From positions 372,001 through 436,000 of the forward strand of contig JANPZY010000004.1 in the NCBI GenBank assembly GCA_024707325.1: a stretch of 64,000 bases of DNA, written 5' to 3'. This document shows, piece by piece, positions 17,986 to 27,440 of this stretch; position 1 is the first letter of the stretch, and each line of letters opens with the position of its first letter. Source of the DNA: Opitutus sp. (GTDB lineage Bacteria; Verrucomicrobiota; Verrucomicrobiia; Opitutales; Opitutaceae). The notes beneath the pieces are model-generated. The model did no database searches, was not told the origin of the DNA, and saw only the letters and a list, made by a program, of their open reading frames with translations. The translations under genes and the position numbers were made by a program.

Positions 17986-18566
17986 TCGGCGAGCTTCGTC
18001 CACGCGCGGGCGCGGTGGCTGATCTGACTTTTCACCGCGTCTCCCAACTCGGCGTAACTTTGCTCGTGGCCGTCAGGCACGAAGAGCGGATCGTAACCGA
18101 ATCCAGCGCCACCGCGCGGTGCGCGGAGCAAGCGACCGCGACATTCGCCCTCGAAAACGAACTCCTTCTCCCCGGGGCCGAGCACGAGCAGCACGCAACG
18201 AAACTGGGCGCCGCGTTGGTCGTCAGCGACGGGGCGCATCACGTCGACAAGCTTCTGGAGATTCGCTGCGGCGTCGTGTTGCGGACCGGCAAAGTAAGCG
18301 GACTCCACGCCCGGGCCGCCGCCGAGCGCGTCCACGCACACGCCGCTGTCGTCGGCGAGCACCCACGAATCGGCGGGTAGTTTCGCGAGCAGCGCCTGCG
18401 CCTTGAGCCGCGCGTTGCCGACAAACGTGCCGGCGTTTTCCTCGACGTCGGGCATGCCGCCGGCTTCGGCGGCGGAGACGATTTCGAGCGGAAGCTGCGC
18501 GGCGGCCGCGAGGCCCTGCAGCTCCTCGGCTTTGTGACGGTTACCCGAGGCTAAAAATAGTCTCAT
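17955..18566 (-). CDS. rdgB: XTP/dITP diphosphatase (RdgB/HAM1 family)
   Basis: House-cleaning pyrophosphatase that hydrolyses dITP, ITP and XTP so they are not built into nucleic acids. The 203-residue protein shows the family motifs LASGNRHKAEEL at the start, LADDSGVCVDAL with the catalytic acids, and GAGFGYDPLF. Its ATG overlaps the ribD stop by four bases, so it is translated with ribD. The C-terminal tail WARTESSRT is encoded by a 22-base repeat array and probably differs in length between strains. Confidence 0.93.
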   Translation of the reverse strand: MRLFLASGNRHKAEELQGLAAAAQLPLEIVSAAEAGGMPDVEENAGTFVGNARLKAQALLAKLPADSWVLADDSGVCVDALGGGPGVESAYFAGPQHDAAANLQKLVDVMRPVADDQRGAQFRCVLLVLGPGEKEFVFEGECRGRLLRAPRGGAGFGYDPLFVPDGHEQSYAELGDAVKSQISHRARAWTKLADWARTESSRT

Positions 18567-19705
18567 CGATAAACATTTTTTTCGGGATACACGACGCGGC
18601 CGCGCGTGAGGACATCGTCGCCGTGCGTCTCGCTGCGCACGTCGGCGAGGCGGATCGCGTTGGAGACATGCTCGGTGCGAAGACCGTTAAGCATCGGCTT
18701 CGCGCGATCGTCGGCGAAAAGCAGCGGCGCGCGATAGACGAAGAGATAATCGAGCTGCCGGTCGCGTGTAATCTGGCTGACGAGTTGCGGCCCGCCCTCG
18801 AAGAGCACGGCGGGGATTTTCTCGGCAACGCAGCGTTTGCGAAACTCGGCAAATGACACGCGCTGCGTAGGCGAATCGACGATCCACACGCCGACGCCAA
18901 GATCGCGGAGTTTGCGCACGTAGCCCATGCCGCCGTGCGGGGTCGTGACGACAATCGTGCGCTCGTGAAACTCGTCGGTGTAGAGTGCGGGCAGGTTTTT
19001 ATCGACAACTGTGCGGAGCAGTCCGTCGAAGACGAAACGGATCGGGCTCCACTCCGGTTCGCCCGGCACACGCGACGTGAGCCGCGGGTTGTCCTTCAGC
19101 ACCGTGCCGGCGCCGACCGCAATGGAAGGAAACAGACGACGCCAGCGATGCACGTCGGCCCGCGCGGGTTCGCCGGTGATCCATTTCGATTCTCCCGTGC
19201 GGCAGGCCATACGGCCATCGAGCGTGACGGCGAGTTTCGCGGCGAGCATCGGCGAATCGCGCGTGATCCAGTGATTGAAGATGAGATTGAGATCCTCGCA
19301 CTCGCGCGCGAGCACGCCGGCCGTCACCTCGATGCCCGCGGCGCGGAGCACATCGAGACCTTTGCCCGCGTGCGCGGGATTCGGATCGGTCGCGCCGACG
19401 ACGACGTGTTTGATCCCGGATGCGATGATTGCCTCGGTGCAGGCGCCGGTGCGGCCATGCGTGGAGCACGGCTCCAGCGTCACGTAAAGCACCGCGCCCA
19501 GACGCGGCGGTTTGCCGCGCGCGAGCAGTGCGAGACGTTCGGCGTGCGGACCGCCGTCCTGCGCGTGAAAACCTTCCGCGACGATTTTGCCGTCTTCGAC
19601 GATGACGGCGCCGACCATCGGATTCGGATGCGTCGTGCCCCAGGCCTGGCGCGCCAGCGCAAGCGCGCGGCGCATGTGCATTTCGTGAGTCGCCAGATCA
19701 CTCAT
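18563..19705 (-). CDS. ribD: Bifunctional riboflavin biosynthesis deaminase/reductase
   Basis: Deaminates and then reduces the pyrimidine intermediate of riboflavin synthesis. The N-terminal zinc deaminase has GGPHAERLAL and the PCSTHGRTGACTEA cysteines; the C-terminal reductase includes KLAVTLDGRMA, GAGTVLKDNP and LFEGGPQLVSQ. I start at the ATG giving MSDLATHEMHMRRAL (position 19705); an ATG five codons upstream also exists. It is followed by rdgB with a four-base overlap. The riboflavin synthase gene of the same pathway is far away at 61.4 kb. Confidence 0.94.
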   Translation of the reverse strand: MSDLATHEMHMRRALALARQAWGTTHPNPMVGAVIVEDGKIVAEGFHAQDGGPHAERLALLARGKPPRLGAVLYVTLEPCSTHGRTGACTEAIIASGIKHVVVGATDPNPAHAGKGLDVLRAAGIEVTAGVLARECEDLNLIFNHWITRDSPMLAAKLAVTLDGRMACRTGESKWITGEPARADVHRWRRLFPSIAVGAGTVLKDNPRLTSRVPGEPEWSPIRFVFDGLLRTVVDKNLPALYTDEFHERTIVVTTPHGGMGYVRKLRDLGVGVWIVDSPTQRVSFAEFRKRCVAEKIPAVLFEGGPQLVSQITRDRQLDYLFVYRAPLLFADDRAKPMLNGLRTEHVSNAIRLADVRSETHGDDVLTRGRVVYPEKNVYR

Positions 19706-19776
19706 GAGTGGACGCGGCAACTAAATCGGTCCGATAGCGGCAAGTCGATGGAGATTCGCGTGTATCCATGCGGGCC

Positions 19777-20412
19777 TTACGCCGACACGTAGGGGTTGGT
19801 CGATTTCTCGTCGCCCACCGTGGTGTCGCCGCCGTGGCCGGGATAAACCACCGTATCGTCGGGCAGCGTGTAGATTTGCTCACGGATCGATTTCTCGAGC
19901 GTTTCGAAGCTGCCGCCCGGCAAATCCGTGCGCCCAATGCTGCCGGCGAAAAGCGCGTCGCCCACAAACGCAGTGCGCGCGAGCGGGAAATAGAAGAGCA
20001 CATTGCCCGGACAATGCCCCGGCACGTGGCGCACCTCGACGCGCGTGCCGAGCGCCGCCAGCGGATGGCGCGGGTCGAGCCAGTGATCGACGTGAACCGG
20101 CTCGAGGTTGAGCTGCATGCCCATGAAGCGCTCCATCACGTCGGGCGTTTCGATGAGCGCGCGATCGTCCGGGTGCGCACGAACGGTCGCACCGCTTTGT
20201 CGGATAACCTCCGCTGCCCCCTGCGTGTGATCCCAATGGCCGTGCGTGATCCAGAGTTCGGTCAACCGGCACTTATCGGTGCGCAAACGCGCCTCGACCA
20301 TCGGCCAGACCTCGCCTGGCGCATCGATCAGGATGGCTTCGCCCCGCGCGGGATCGGTGAGCAAATAGGCGTTGGTCTGGATCGGGCCGGCGGGCAGGAC
20401 GTGCAGGTTCAC
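19777..20412 (-). CDS. MBL-fold metal hydrolase, glyoxalase II-like
   Basis: Metallo-beta-lactamase fold hydrolase of about 211 residues. The zinc motif THGHWDH (about residue 60) is followed by the third ligand in VPGHCPGN, the bridging Asp in AFVGDALFAG, and a last His in YPGHGG. GSIGRTDLPGG and VYPGHG place it with the small hydroxyacylglutathione hydrolase-like enzymes rather than with nucleases. There is no ATG at the right place, so I use the GTG at 20412 (VNLHVLPAGPIQTNAY). It diverges from leuB. Confidence 0.85.
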   Translation of the reverse strand: MNLHVLPAGPIQTNAYLLTDPARGEAILIDAPGEVWPMVEARLRTDKCRLTELWITHGHWDHTQGAAEVIRQSGATVRAHPDDRALIETPDVMERFMGMQLNLEPVHVDHWLDPRHPLAALGTRVEVRHVPGHCPGNVLFYFPLARTAFVGDALFAGSIGRTDLPGGSFETLEKSIREQIYTLPDDTVVYPGHGGDTTVGDEKSTNPYVSA

Positions 20413-20569
20413 GCAGCCAATCGAAACGCTTTTTCCGCTCGGGCAACCCCGAACCACGGGCCGGAGCTCGTGCCCGCGACTTGCAACGCTGCTGACACAC
20501 ACGGGCGGACGGTCGTGCAAAGGCGGCTTGCCACGGCGCGGGCGCGCTTGCCACGCTCCGCCCTTTCCC

Positions 20570-21670
20570 ATGTCGACCCTGAAGTTCGCCGTTCTTGCCG
20601 GAGATTACATTGGACCCGAGGTGATGACCGAGGCCCTGCGCGTGCTCGAGCACGTCGCAAAGCAGGATGGTTTCTCCCTCGAGTATCAGAAAGCCGACGT
20701 CGGCGGTGCCGGCATCGACAACCACGGCAAGGCCCTCCCCGACTCCACGCTCGCCCTGTGCGAGAAGTCCGACGCGATCCTCTTCGGCTCCGTCGGCGGT
20801 CCGAAATGGGAAAAGCTCCCGCCGGCCGAGCAGCCCGAGCGCGCCGCGCTGCTGCCGCTGCGGAAACACTTCACGCTCTTCGCGAACATCCGTCCGGGTC
20901 TGCTCTATCCGGAGCTCACCGATGCCTCTCCGCTCAAGACCGAGCGCATCCCGAACGGCATCGATATCGTCTGCATCCGCGAACTGACCGGCGGTCTCTA
21001 TTTCGGCAAGCCGAAGCAAACCACCACGCTGCCCGACGGCGACGTGCAGGCGATCGACACGATGGTTTACCGCAAGAGCGAGATCGAACGTATCCTCGCC
21101 ACCGCGGTCACGACCGCGCGCGCGCGCAAGAACAAGCTCTGCTCGGTCGACAAGGCCAACGTGCTCGAGACCTCCGTGCTCTGGCGCAAGACCGTCGTCG
21201 ACTACATCGCGAAGAACGCGCCCGACATCGAGCTGAGCCACATGTATGTCGACAACGCCGCGATGCAGCTCGCGCGCGATCCCAACCAGTTCGACGTGTT
21301 CGTCACCGAAAACATGTTCGGTGACATCCTCTCCGACGAGATGGCCGTCATCTGCGGTTCGCTCGGCATGCTTTCGTCCGCGTCGCTCGGCGCCGGCAAA
21401 AACTCACTCGGACTGCCCTTCGGTCTCTACGAGCCCGCGGGCGGCACCGCGCCTGACATCGCGGGCAAAGGTGTCGCGAATCCCTGCGCGCAGGTTTTGT
21501 CCGGGGCGCTCATGCTGCGCTACAGCTTCGGCCTCGAAAAATCCGCCGCTCGCATCGAAGCCGCGGTGCGCAAAGCCGTCACCAGCGGCACGCGCACGGG
21601 CGATATCGCCTTTGGCCGCCCGTCGGTCGGCACCAAGGCGATGGCCGACGCGATCATCGCCGCCCTCTAA
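20570..21670 (+). CDS. leuB: 3-isopropylmalate dehydrogenase
   Basis: NAD-dependent oxidative decarboxylation in leucine synthesis. The 366-residue protein has the isocitrate/isopropylmalate dehydrogenase fold: GDYIGPEVM at the N-terminus (a variant of the usual GDGIGPEV), the substrate-binding REL-TGG segment [10 protein letters not shown], the Tyr in DTMVYRKSE, the Lys in SVDKANVL, and the metal-binding Asp region [11 protein letters not shown], then [14 protein letters not shown]. It starts at the ATG at 20570. It converges tightly on the PAS kinase gene, whose stop begins four bases after the leuB stop. Confidence 0.95.
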   Translation: MSTLKFAVLAGDYIGPEVMTEALRVLEHVAKQDGFSLEYQKADVGGAGIDNHGKALPDSTLALCEKSDAILFGSVGGPKWEKLPPAEQPERAALLPLRKHFTLFANIRPGLLYPELTDASPLKTERIPNGIDIVCIRELTGGLYFGKPKQTTTLPDGDVQAIDTMVYRKSEIERILATAVTTARARKNKLCSVDKANVLETSVLWRKTVVDYIAKNAPDIELSHMYVDNAAMQLARDPNQFDVFVTENMFGDILSDEMAVICGSLGMLSSASLGAGKNSLGLPFGLYEPAGGTAPDIAGKGVANPCAQVLSGALMLRYSFGLEKSAARIEAAVRKAVTSGTRTGDIAFGRPSVGTKAMADAIIAAL

Positions 21671-21674
21671 GTTT

Positions 21675-23807
21675 TCAGGTTGCGGCCGCGGCCGGCGCGA
21701 GCGCGCGTCCGACCGCACCGAGCAGTTCGGCAGGCGTGCAGGGTTTCTGCAGGATCTCCCGCACGCCCATTGCGAGCAGTTCCATCCGGCTCTGATCGGT
21801 CGCCATCCCAGTGGTGGCGATGATCGGCAAAGTCGGCGCACGCTTGCGCAGCGCCTGCACCAAAACCGTGCCGCCCATCACCGGCATCATGACGTCGGTG
21901 AGCACGAGTGCGATCTGCTGTGACCGTTCCTCAAAACGCTGGAGCGCTTCGCGTCCGTCGACCGCGGTGATGACGAGATATCCCTGACGCTCCAGCAACG
22001 ATCGCGCGGCGGTTCGAATCGCCGGCTCGTCGTCGATCAGGAGGATCAGTTGCCCCGAGCCGCGCGCCGCGCGATCGACCGACACGGGCGCCGCGGTCGC
22101 GGTTGTCTTGGCGGCGGGAAGATAAACCGCGAAGCGGGTGCCCTGCCCCTCGCGGCTTTCGACCGTGATGAAACCGTCGTGGCCTTTGACGATGCTGAGC
22201 ACGGCGGGAAGTCCCAGGCCGGTGCCCTGCCCGATCGGTTTGGTCGTAAAAAACGGATCGAAGATCTTCGAGAGATTTTCCGGCGAAATGCCGCCGCCTG
22301 TATCCGTCACCGCAAGACAAACGAAACGGCCCGGACGCTGTTCGGGCGATACCGGCGGATCGCCGGCCTTGAAGGTGCGTTCGCTCCCGATGATTTCCAA
22401 GCGGCCGCCCTCCGGCATGGCATCGCGCGCGTTCACGCAGAGGTTCATCAGCACCTGATGGATCTGCGTCGCGTCGCCGATCACCGGCGGCAGGTCGGCC
22501 GGCACCTCGACGACCAGCTCGATGTTGCGAGGGAACGTCTCCCGCATGATGCCCGCCATTTCCTTCACGAGCACGCGCAGCTGCAGCGACGCCCGGTCAC
22601 CGAAGTTTCCGCGACTGAGCGTGAGGAGTTGCTTCACGATCTCGGCGCCGCGATTCGCGCTCTGCTCGATCATCTTCAGCATGCGGATGTCGCGTTCGTC
22701 CTGCGCGGTATCCTGCAGCAGACCGGCGGACATCAGGATCGGAGACAGGATGTTGTTCAGATCGTGCGCCACGCCGCCCGCGAGCGTGCCGATCGCCTCG
22801 AGCCGCTGCGCGCGGAGGAACTGTTCCTCGAGATTTTTCCGCTCCGTGAAATCGCCGGTCATGCCCACGTAGTTCACGACGCGACCACGCTCGTCGCGCA
22901 CGGGAAATGCGCGGCTGCGCACCCAGCGAATCGATCCGTCCGGACGCACAATGCGATATTCTTCGCGAAAATTCCCGGTATCGAAACGCTCCTCCATCGC
23001 GGCTTTCACGCGGGCGCGATCGGCCGGGTAAACCGTGCTGAGCATCCCGTAGGCGGAGTCGTAGGCCTCGCTCAGCGGACGTCCCCACACCTGCTCGAAA
23101 GGCGGACTCACGTAGAGCACGCGGCTCTTCGCGACGTCCATGAGCCAGAAAACTTCGTCGATGTTTTCGACGACCTGGCGGAACCGTTCCTCCGACTCGC
23201 GCAGCGCCGTCTGCGACGCTTTCACGGCGGTGACATCCTGCACGGTGCCCGCGGCGGCATACGCCACGCCATCCTTGTCCCGCTGAAATTCCGCGCGCAC
23301 GTGAACCCAGCGCACGACGTGGTCGACGATCGAGCGATACTCGGTGAAGTAAACACCATCGGCCAGCGCGGCCGCCCACGTGCGGTTCACGCGCTCAAGA
23401 TCGTCCGGATGAACTTTCGCCAACAGGTCCGCGCTGGGATGCTCGCCGGCCGTCACGCCCAGCACGCGTCCACCGCGCTCGTCGGTTTGAAAAACATTCG
23501 TGCGCAGATCGAGCGTCCACCGGCCCAGCCGCGCGATTTCGTGCGCGCGTTCCAAATCGCGGTCGCGATCGCGCAGCGCCAACTCGGCCATCCGTCGCTT
23601 CTCCGCCTGCTCTTCCCACCGACGGCACTCGCGACGAAGCAGGCCGTAAAGAATCACCGACGTCACCGCGATGAAGAACCAGCCTTTCACGAGAGCGGCC
23701 CGCTTCAGCAGCTCCGGGTCGCGAATGGCCGCCGCCATCAGCTGGTCGGAAAAGAGAATCCAGAGGGCGCCCAAAACCGCGTAAAGAATCGCCACGCGAG
23801 CTGCCAC
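21675..23807 (-). CDS. Hybrid PAS-domain sensor histidine kinase with C-terminal receiver
   Basis: A 710-residue signalling protein. One or two membrane segments open it (ILYAVLGALWILFS and GWFFIAVTSVILYGLL). Two PAS domains follow at about 85-200 and 205-330 (SEERFRQVVENIDEVFWLMD). Then come a HisKA helix with phosphoacceptor in AGGVAHDLNNILSP, an ATPase domain (NLCVNARDAMP, DTGGGI, GTGLGLPAV) and a receiver domain with Asp in LVLTDVMMP and Lys in ILQKPCTP. The AHDLNNIL form is typical of NtrB-like kinases. No target gene is adjacent. Confidence 0.9.
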   Translation of the reverse strand: MAARVAILYAVLGALWILFSDQLMAAAIRDPELLKRAALVKGWFFIAVTSVILYGLLRRECRRWEEQAEKRRMAELALRDRDRDLERAHEIARLGRWTLDLRTNVFQTDERGGRVLGVTAGEHPSADLLAKVHPDDLERVNRTWAAALADGVYFTEYRSIVDHVVRWVHVRAEFQRDKDGVAYAAAGTVQDVTAVKASQTALRESEERFRQVVENIDEVFWLMDVAKSRVLYVSPPFEQVWGRPLSEAYDSAYGMLSTVYPADRARVKAAMEERFDTGNFREEYRIVRPDGSIRWVRSRAFPVRDERGRVVNYVGMTGDFTERKNLEEQFLRAQRLEAIGTLAGGVAHDLNNILSPILMSAGLLQDTAQDERDIRMLKMIEQSANRGAEIVKQLLTLSRGNFGDRASLQLRVLVKEMAGIMRETFPRNIELVVEVPADLPPVIGDATQIHQVLMNLCVNARDAMPEGGRLEIIGSERTFKAGDPPVSPEQRPGRFVCLAVTDTGGGISPENLSKIFDPFFTTKPIGQGTGLGLPAVLSIVKGHDGFITVESREGQGTRFAVYLPAAKTTATAAPVSVDRAARGSGQLILLIDDEPAIRTAARSLLERQGYLVITAVDGREALQRFEERSQQIALVLTDVMMPVMGGTVLVQALRKRAPTLPIIATTGMATDQSRMELLAMGVREILQKPCTPAELLGAVGRALAPAAAAT

Positions 23808-24118
23808 CCGGCTCGCTGCCCGGCCGAATTCTTTGGTCCTCCGGTGTTCTTCTTGCGCCGGTTTTTTTCATCCGTTGCTGCTTCCCACCTCGAACCCTGC
23901 CCGCACGCTTTTCCCAGCTCCGCGTTGAAGAACCATGCTCATTTTTTGCAATAAGATACCCTAGTCTTCCGCGCTACCAAGCTTGAAGTGCATCGTGAGG
24001 CCGCTCAGACGCGAGATTGTCACTCGTTTAACGAATCGGCCTCCTGCGCCCGCTGCGCACTCGAAATAATCCTTTTCGCGGTGGGGACGGTGTTATTTGT
24101 TAGTCGTTCACTCTCTCC
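23808..24118. other. Divergent intergenic region between the PAS kinase and alaS
   Basis: I find no gene in these 311 bases. The middle is AT-rich. On the minus strand TTGGTA (23975-23980) and TATCTT (23953-23958), 16 bases apart, could be a sigma-70-like promoter for the kinase, though its start codon is 145 bases away. No T-box or other aminoacyl-tRNA-sensing leader is visible before alaS. Confidence 0.3.
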
Positions 24119-27067
24119 ATGACCTCCGCCGAGATCCGCCAGAGCTTCCTCGATTTCTTCGCCGCCCAGGGCCACACGATCGTGCCATCGTCGTCGCTGC
24201 TGCCGGACTCGCCCGGACTGCTGTTCACCAACGCCGGCATGAACCAGTTCGTGCCGATCTTCCTCGGCGATCGCGCGCCCGACGTCTCCAAGTGGGCCGG
24301 CGCCCGTCCCGCGAAGGACACGCGTGCAGCCGACACGCAGAAATGCATCCGCGCCGGTGGTAAACACAACGACCTCGAGGACGTCGGCTTCGATACCTAC
24401 CACCACACGATGTTCGAGATGCTGGGCAACTGGTCCTTCGGCGATTACTTCAAGAAGGAGTCGCTCGAGTGGGGCTGGGAACTCATCACCAAAGTTTGGG
24501 GCATCCCGGCGAAGCGTCTCTTCGCGACCGTCTACTCGCCCGACAAATCCAAGGGTGATCCCGCCGATTTCGACCAAGAGGCCTACGATATCTGGGCGGG
24601 CATTTTCACGCGCGCCGGTCTCGATCCCAAGATCCACATCGTCCACGGCAACAAGAAGGACAATTTCTGGATGATGGGTGACACCGGCCCGTGCGGCCCG
24701 TGCTCCGAGATCCACTTCAACCTCCTCCCGTCCGACGACGAGGCCGAGGGTCGCAAGCTGGTCAACTCGTCCAGCCCGCGCTGCATCGAGATCTGGAATC
24801 ACGTTTTCATTCAGTTCAACGCCAACGCCGACGGCACGTTCTCGCCGCTCGCCGCGAAACACGTCGACACCGGCATGGGCTTCGAACGCGTCGCCGGCAT
24901 TCACGCCACGACGAACGGCTTCAAGGATTTCTCCAAAGATCCGTCGAACTACGCCGCCGACGTCTTCGCTCCGCTCTTCAAAAAAGTCGCCGAACTCTCC
25001 GGCAAAACCTACACGGCGACCGTTCCGACGAAACGCGAAGGCCTCACCGAGCAGGAGAACATCGACGTCGCCTTCCGCGTGCTCGCCGACCACGCGCGCA
25101 CGATCTCGTGCGCCATCGCCGACAACATTCTTCCCGGAAACGAAGGCCGCAATTACGTCATCCGCCGCATCCTCCGCCGCGGTATTCTCTACGGAAAGAA
25201 ACTCGGCCTGCAGACCGGCTTCTTCGAGCAACTCGTCGCCCCCGTCGTCGAATCGCTCGGCCCGGTCTTCCCCGAGCTCGTGCAGCAACAGGACATCATC
25301 CGCCGCGTGATCCGCAGCGAAGAAGAGTCGTTTGGCCGCACGCTAGACAAAGGCTTGAGCATCTTCGTTTCTGAAACGCGCAAGCCTCAGTCCCTCGAAG
25401 AGACCCTCCTCACTCGCCGCACTATTTTCACCCCCGGCCAGGGCGCCGCGAACAACGGGAAGAAGATCACCAACGAAGGAATCATCGCTTTGTGCGAGGC
25501 TCAGCCGACGAGTATTGAAAGCACCTTTCATATCATCGCTCAGCATTCGGAACTGGCGCGATCGGACATTCGGGACTTTGCACGCGATTTAACGCGTTAC
25601 ATTCAAATTCACGTCGAAGGCTTGCCCAAGGTGGTTCCCGGAGAGCTAGCGTTCCAACTCTACGACACCTACGGCTTCCCGCTCGACATGACGCAGCTCC
25701 TCGCGACCGAGCGCGGCCTCACCGTCGACACGGCCGAGTTCGAAAAGCTCATGGAGCAACAGCGTGAGCGCGCGCGCGCTGCACAGAAAAAGGAAATCAT
25801 CGTCGCCGCCACCGAGGGCGACGCCGCGGGCGATCTCCAGCCCACGAAGTTCCTCGGCTACGATCATCTCTCTTCGTCCGCGAAGCTGATCGACGTCGTG
25901 AAGACGGCGAAGGACACGTTCCTCGTTTTCGATCAGACGCCGTTCTACGCGGAAATGGGCGGTCAGGCGGGCGACACCGGCACCGCGCTCATCAACGGCC
26001 AGCTCGTCCACATCACGGACACCGTGAAGGACAAATCCGGCCGCCATCTGCACAAGGTCGATTCGTCTCTCAACGCTCAACTCTCAGCTCTCAGCCCCGG
26101 CGCCACCGCCGAACTCGCCGTCGATATTCAGCGTCGCCGCGCGATCTCGCGCCACCACTCCGCCGCGCACCTCATTCACTGGGCGCTGCGCAAAGTCCTC
26201 GGCACGCACGTCCGCCAGGCCGGCACGTCGAAGACGCCCGAGCGCATGCGTTTCGATTTCTCGCACTTTGAGGCGATGACGCCCGCGCAGATCCGCGAGG
26301 TCGAGCAGCTCGTCAACGAGAAGATCCTCGATAACGCGCGCGTCGAAACCTACGAGACCGAGTTCGACAAGAAGCCCGAAGGCACCCTCGCCTTCTTCGG
26401 CGACAAATACGGCAAGATCGTCCGCGTCGTCGACATCGGCGGCTACTCGCGCGAACTCTGCGGCGGCACGCACGTCGCCACCGCAGGCGAAATCGGCGTC
26501 GTGAAAGTCGTGGCCGAGATGGCGATCGCTGCCGGCACGCGCCGCATTGAAGCCGTCGCCGGCCAGGCCGCGCTCGATCACATCGCGCAGCGCGAGGCCG
26601 CGCTCGCCGCGGTTGCCGCTCAACTCTCCGCCGGCCCGAACGATGTCGCGAAAAAACTCGAGTCGCTCCTCGCCCACCAGAAGGAGACCGAGAAGCAGCT
26701 GAAGGCATTTCAGCAAAAAGCCGCCGCCGGTCTCGCCGACGAACTCGCGTCGAAAGCGACCGAGCGCGACGGGCTCAAATTCGTTTCCGGCGTCGTTTCC
26801 GCCGGTGCGCCCGAGGATCTCCGCTCCATCGGTTCGCAAGTGCTCGCGAAGATCGGCGAAGGCGTCGTCACGCTCGGCGCCGTGTTCGGCGATCGCCCGA
26901 GCCTCGTCGCCTTCTGCTCGCCCGCCGCGATCAAGGCCGGTTTCCAAGCCGGTAAACTCATCGGCGAACTCGCGGGCAAACTCGGTGGCAAAGGCGGTGG
27001 CAAGCCCGACTTCGCGATGGGCGGCGGCAAAGACGCCTCCAAGCTCGCCGAAATCCTCAAGGCCTGA
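24119..27067 (+). CDS. alaS: Alanine--tRNA ligase with a lineage-specific insertion
   Basis: Charges tRNA-Ala and edits mischarged Ser/Gly. The 982-residue protein is about 100 longer than usual. The catalytic core (SPGLLFTNAGMNQF, RAADTQKCIRAGGKHNDLED) and the editing domain (HHSAAHL and CGGTHV zinc ligands) are intact, and a C-Ala domain ends in a Gly/Lys-rich tail. Between GLSIF (about residue 415) and GELAFQLYDTYGFP (about 510) lie roughly 78 extra residues (for example FTPGQGAANNGKKITNEG) in codons less GC-biased than the rest (TTA, CTA, ATT, CAT). The frame is uninterrupted. The stop codon merges into repeat array C. Confidence 0.94.
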   Translation: MTSAEIRQSFLDFFAAQGHTIVPSSSLLPDSPGLLFTNAGMNQFVPIFLGDRAPDVSKWAGARPAKDTRAADTQKCIRAGGKHNDLEDVGFDTYHHTMFEMLGNWSFGDYFKKESLEWGWELITKVWGIPAKRLFATVYSPDKSKGDPADFDQEAYDIWAGIFTRAGLDPKIHIVHGNKKDNFWMMGDTGPCGPCSEIHFNLLPSDDEAEGRKLVNSSSPRCIEIWNHVFIQFNANADGTFSPLAAKHVDTGMGFERVAGIHATTNGFKDFSKDPSNYAADVFAPLFKKVAELSGKTYTATVPTKREGLTEQENIDVAFRVLADHARTISCAIADNILPGNEGRNYVIRRILRRGILYGKKLGLQTGFFEQLVAPVVESLGPVFPELVQQQDIIRRVIRSEEESFGRTLDKGLSIFVSETRKPQSLEETLLTRRTIFTPGQGAANNGKKITNEGIIALCEAQPTSIESTFHIIAQHSELARSDIRDFARDLTRYIQIHVEGLPKVVPGELAFQLYDTYGFPLDMTQLLATERGLTVDTAEFEKLMEQQRERARAAQKKEIIVAATEGDAAGDLQPTKFLGYDHLSSSAKLIDVVKTAKDTFLVFDQTPFYAEMGGQAGDTGTALINGQLVHITDTVKDKSGRHLHKVDSSLNAQLSALSPGATAELAVDIQRRRAISRHHSAAHLIHWALRKVLGTHVRQAGTSKTPERMRFDFSHFEAMTPAQIREVEQLVNEKILDNARVETYETEFDKKPEGTLAFFGDKYGKIVRVVDIGGYSRELCGGTHVATAGEIGVVKVVAEMAIAAGTRRIEAVAGQAALDHIAQREAALAAVAAQLSAGPNDVAKKLESLLAHQKETEKQLKAFQQKAAAGLADELASKATERDGLKFVSGVVSAGAPEDLRSIGSQVLAKIGEGVVTLGAVFGDRPSLVAFCSPAAIKAGFQAGKLIGELAGKLGGKGGGKPDFAMGGGKDASKLAEILKA

Positions 27068-27068
27068 G

Positions 27069-27231
27069 TCACGTCATTATCCGGCTCGAGTTGTGCCCGT
27101 GTGCGGCTCGAGTCGGGACTCATTGCGTCCTGAGTCGGGAAAAGGTGCGGACACGGTCGCGCCAAGGTGCGCACCGTGTCGCAACCGAGTGCGGACCATC
27201 TCGCGACCAAGTGCGGCGTGAATCGGCACTC
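27069..27231. repeat. 22-base repeat array C (7 units)
   Basis: Seven contiguous 22-base units (27069-27222) plus a partial one begin two bases after the alaS stop. Boxes such as GTCGGGAC, GTCGCGCC, GTGCGGAC and GTGCGCAC recur each 11 bases. The sequence CTGAG around the alaS stop matches the end of a typical unit, so the stop codon itself may belong to the array. Confidence 0.86.
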
Positions 27232-27440
27232 ATCACGGAAACACGGAAGCACGGAAGAGTCGGACCATGGCGAGAACCTCTCCCTGCTGTCATTCTGAGC
27301 GCAGCGAAGAATCCAGTGAGCGCTTCGTTGCAGTGCACGGCAGCGAAACTCCAAATGGATTCTTCGCTTCGCTCAGAATGACAGGACAGTGGTAAAACAG
27401 ACTTTGCATTTCAGCCCGGCGGGGACGCCGGGCTCCACCT
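27230..27440. repeat. Composite of three dispersed repeats after array C
   Basis: Three elements follow in order. First, ATCACGGAAACACGGAAGC at about 27231. Second, a copy of the CATTCTGAGCGCAGCG inverted-repeat element with arms 27288-27315 and 27356-27383 (one mismatch). Third, a GC-rich palindrome AGCCCGGC/GCCGGGCT at 27413-27434 followed by CCACC. All three occur elsewhere in the window. No coding potential is seen between alaS and the MFS gene. Confidence 0.8.

Noticed and set aside
25376..25640. The alaS insertion as an intein
   Set aside because: It is far too short and lacks the Cys/Ser at the start and His-Asn plus Cys/Ser/Thr at the end required for splicing.
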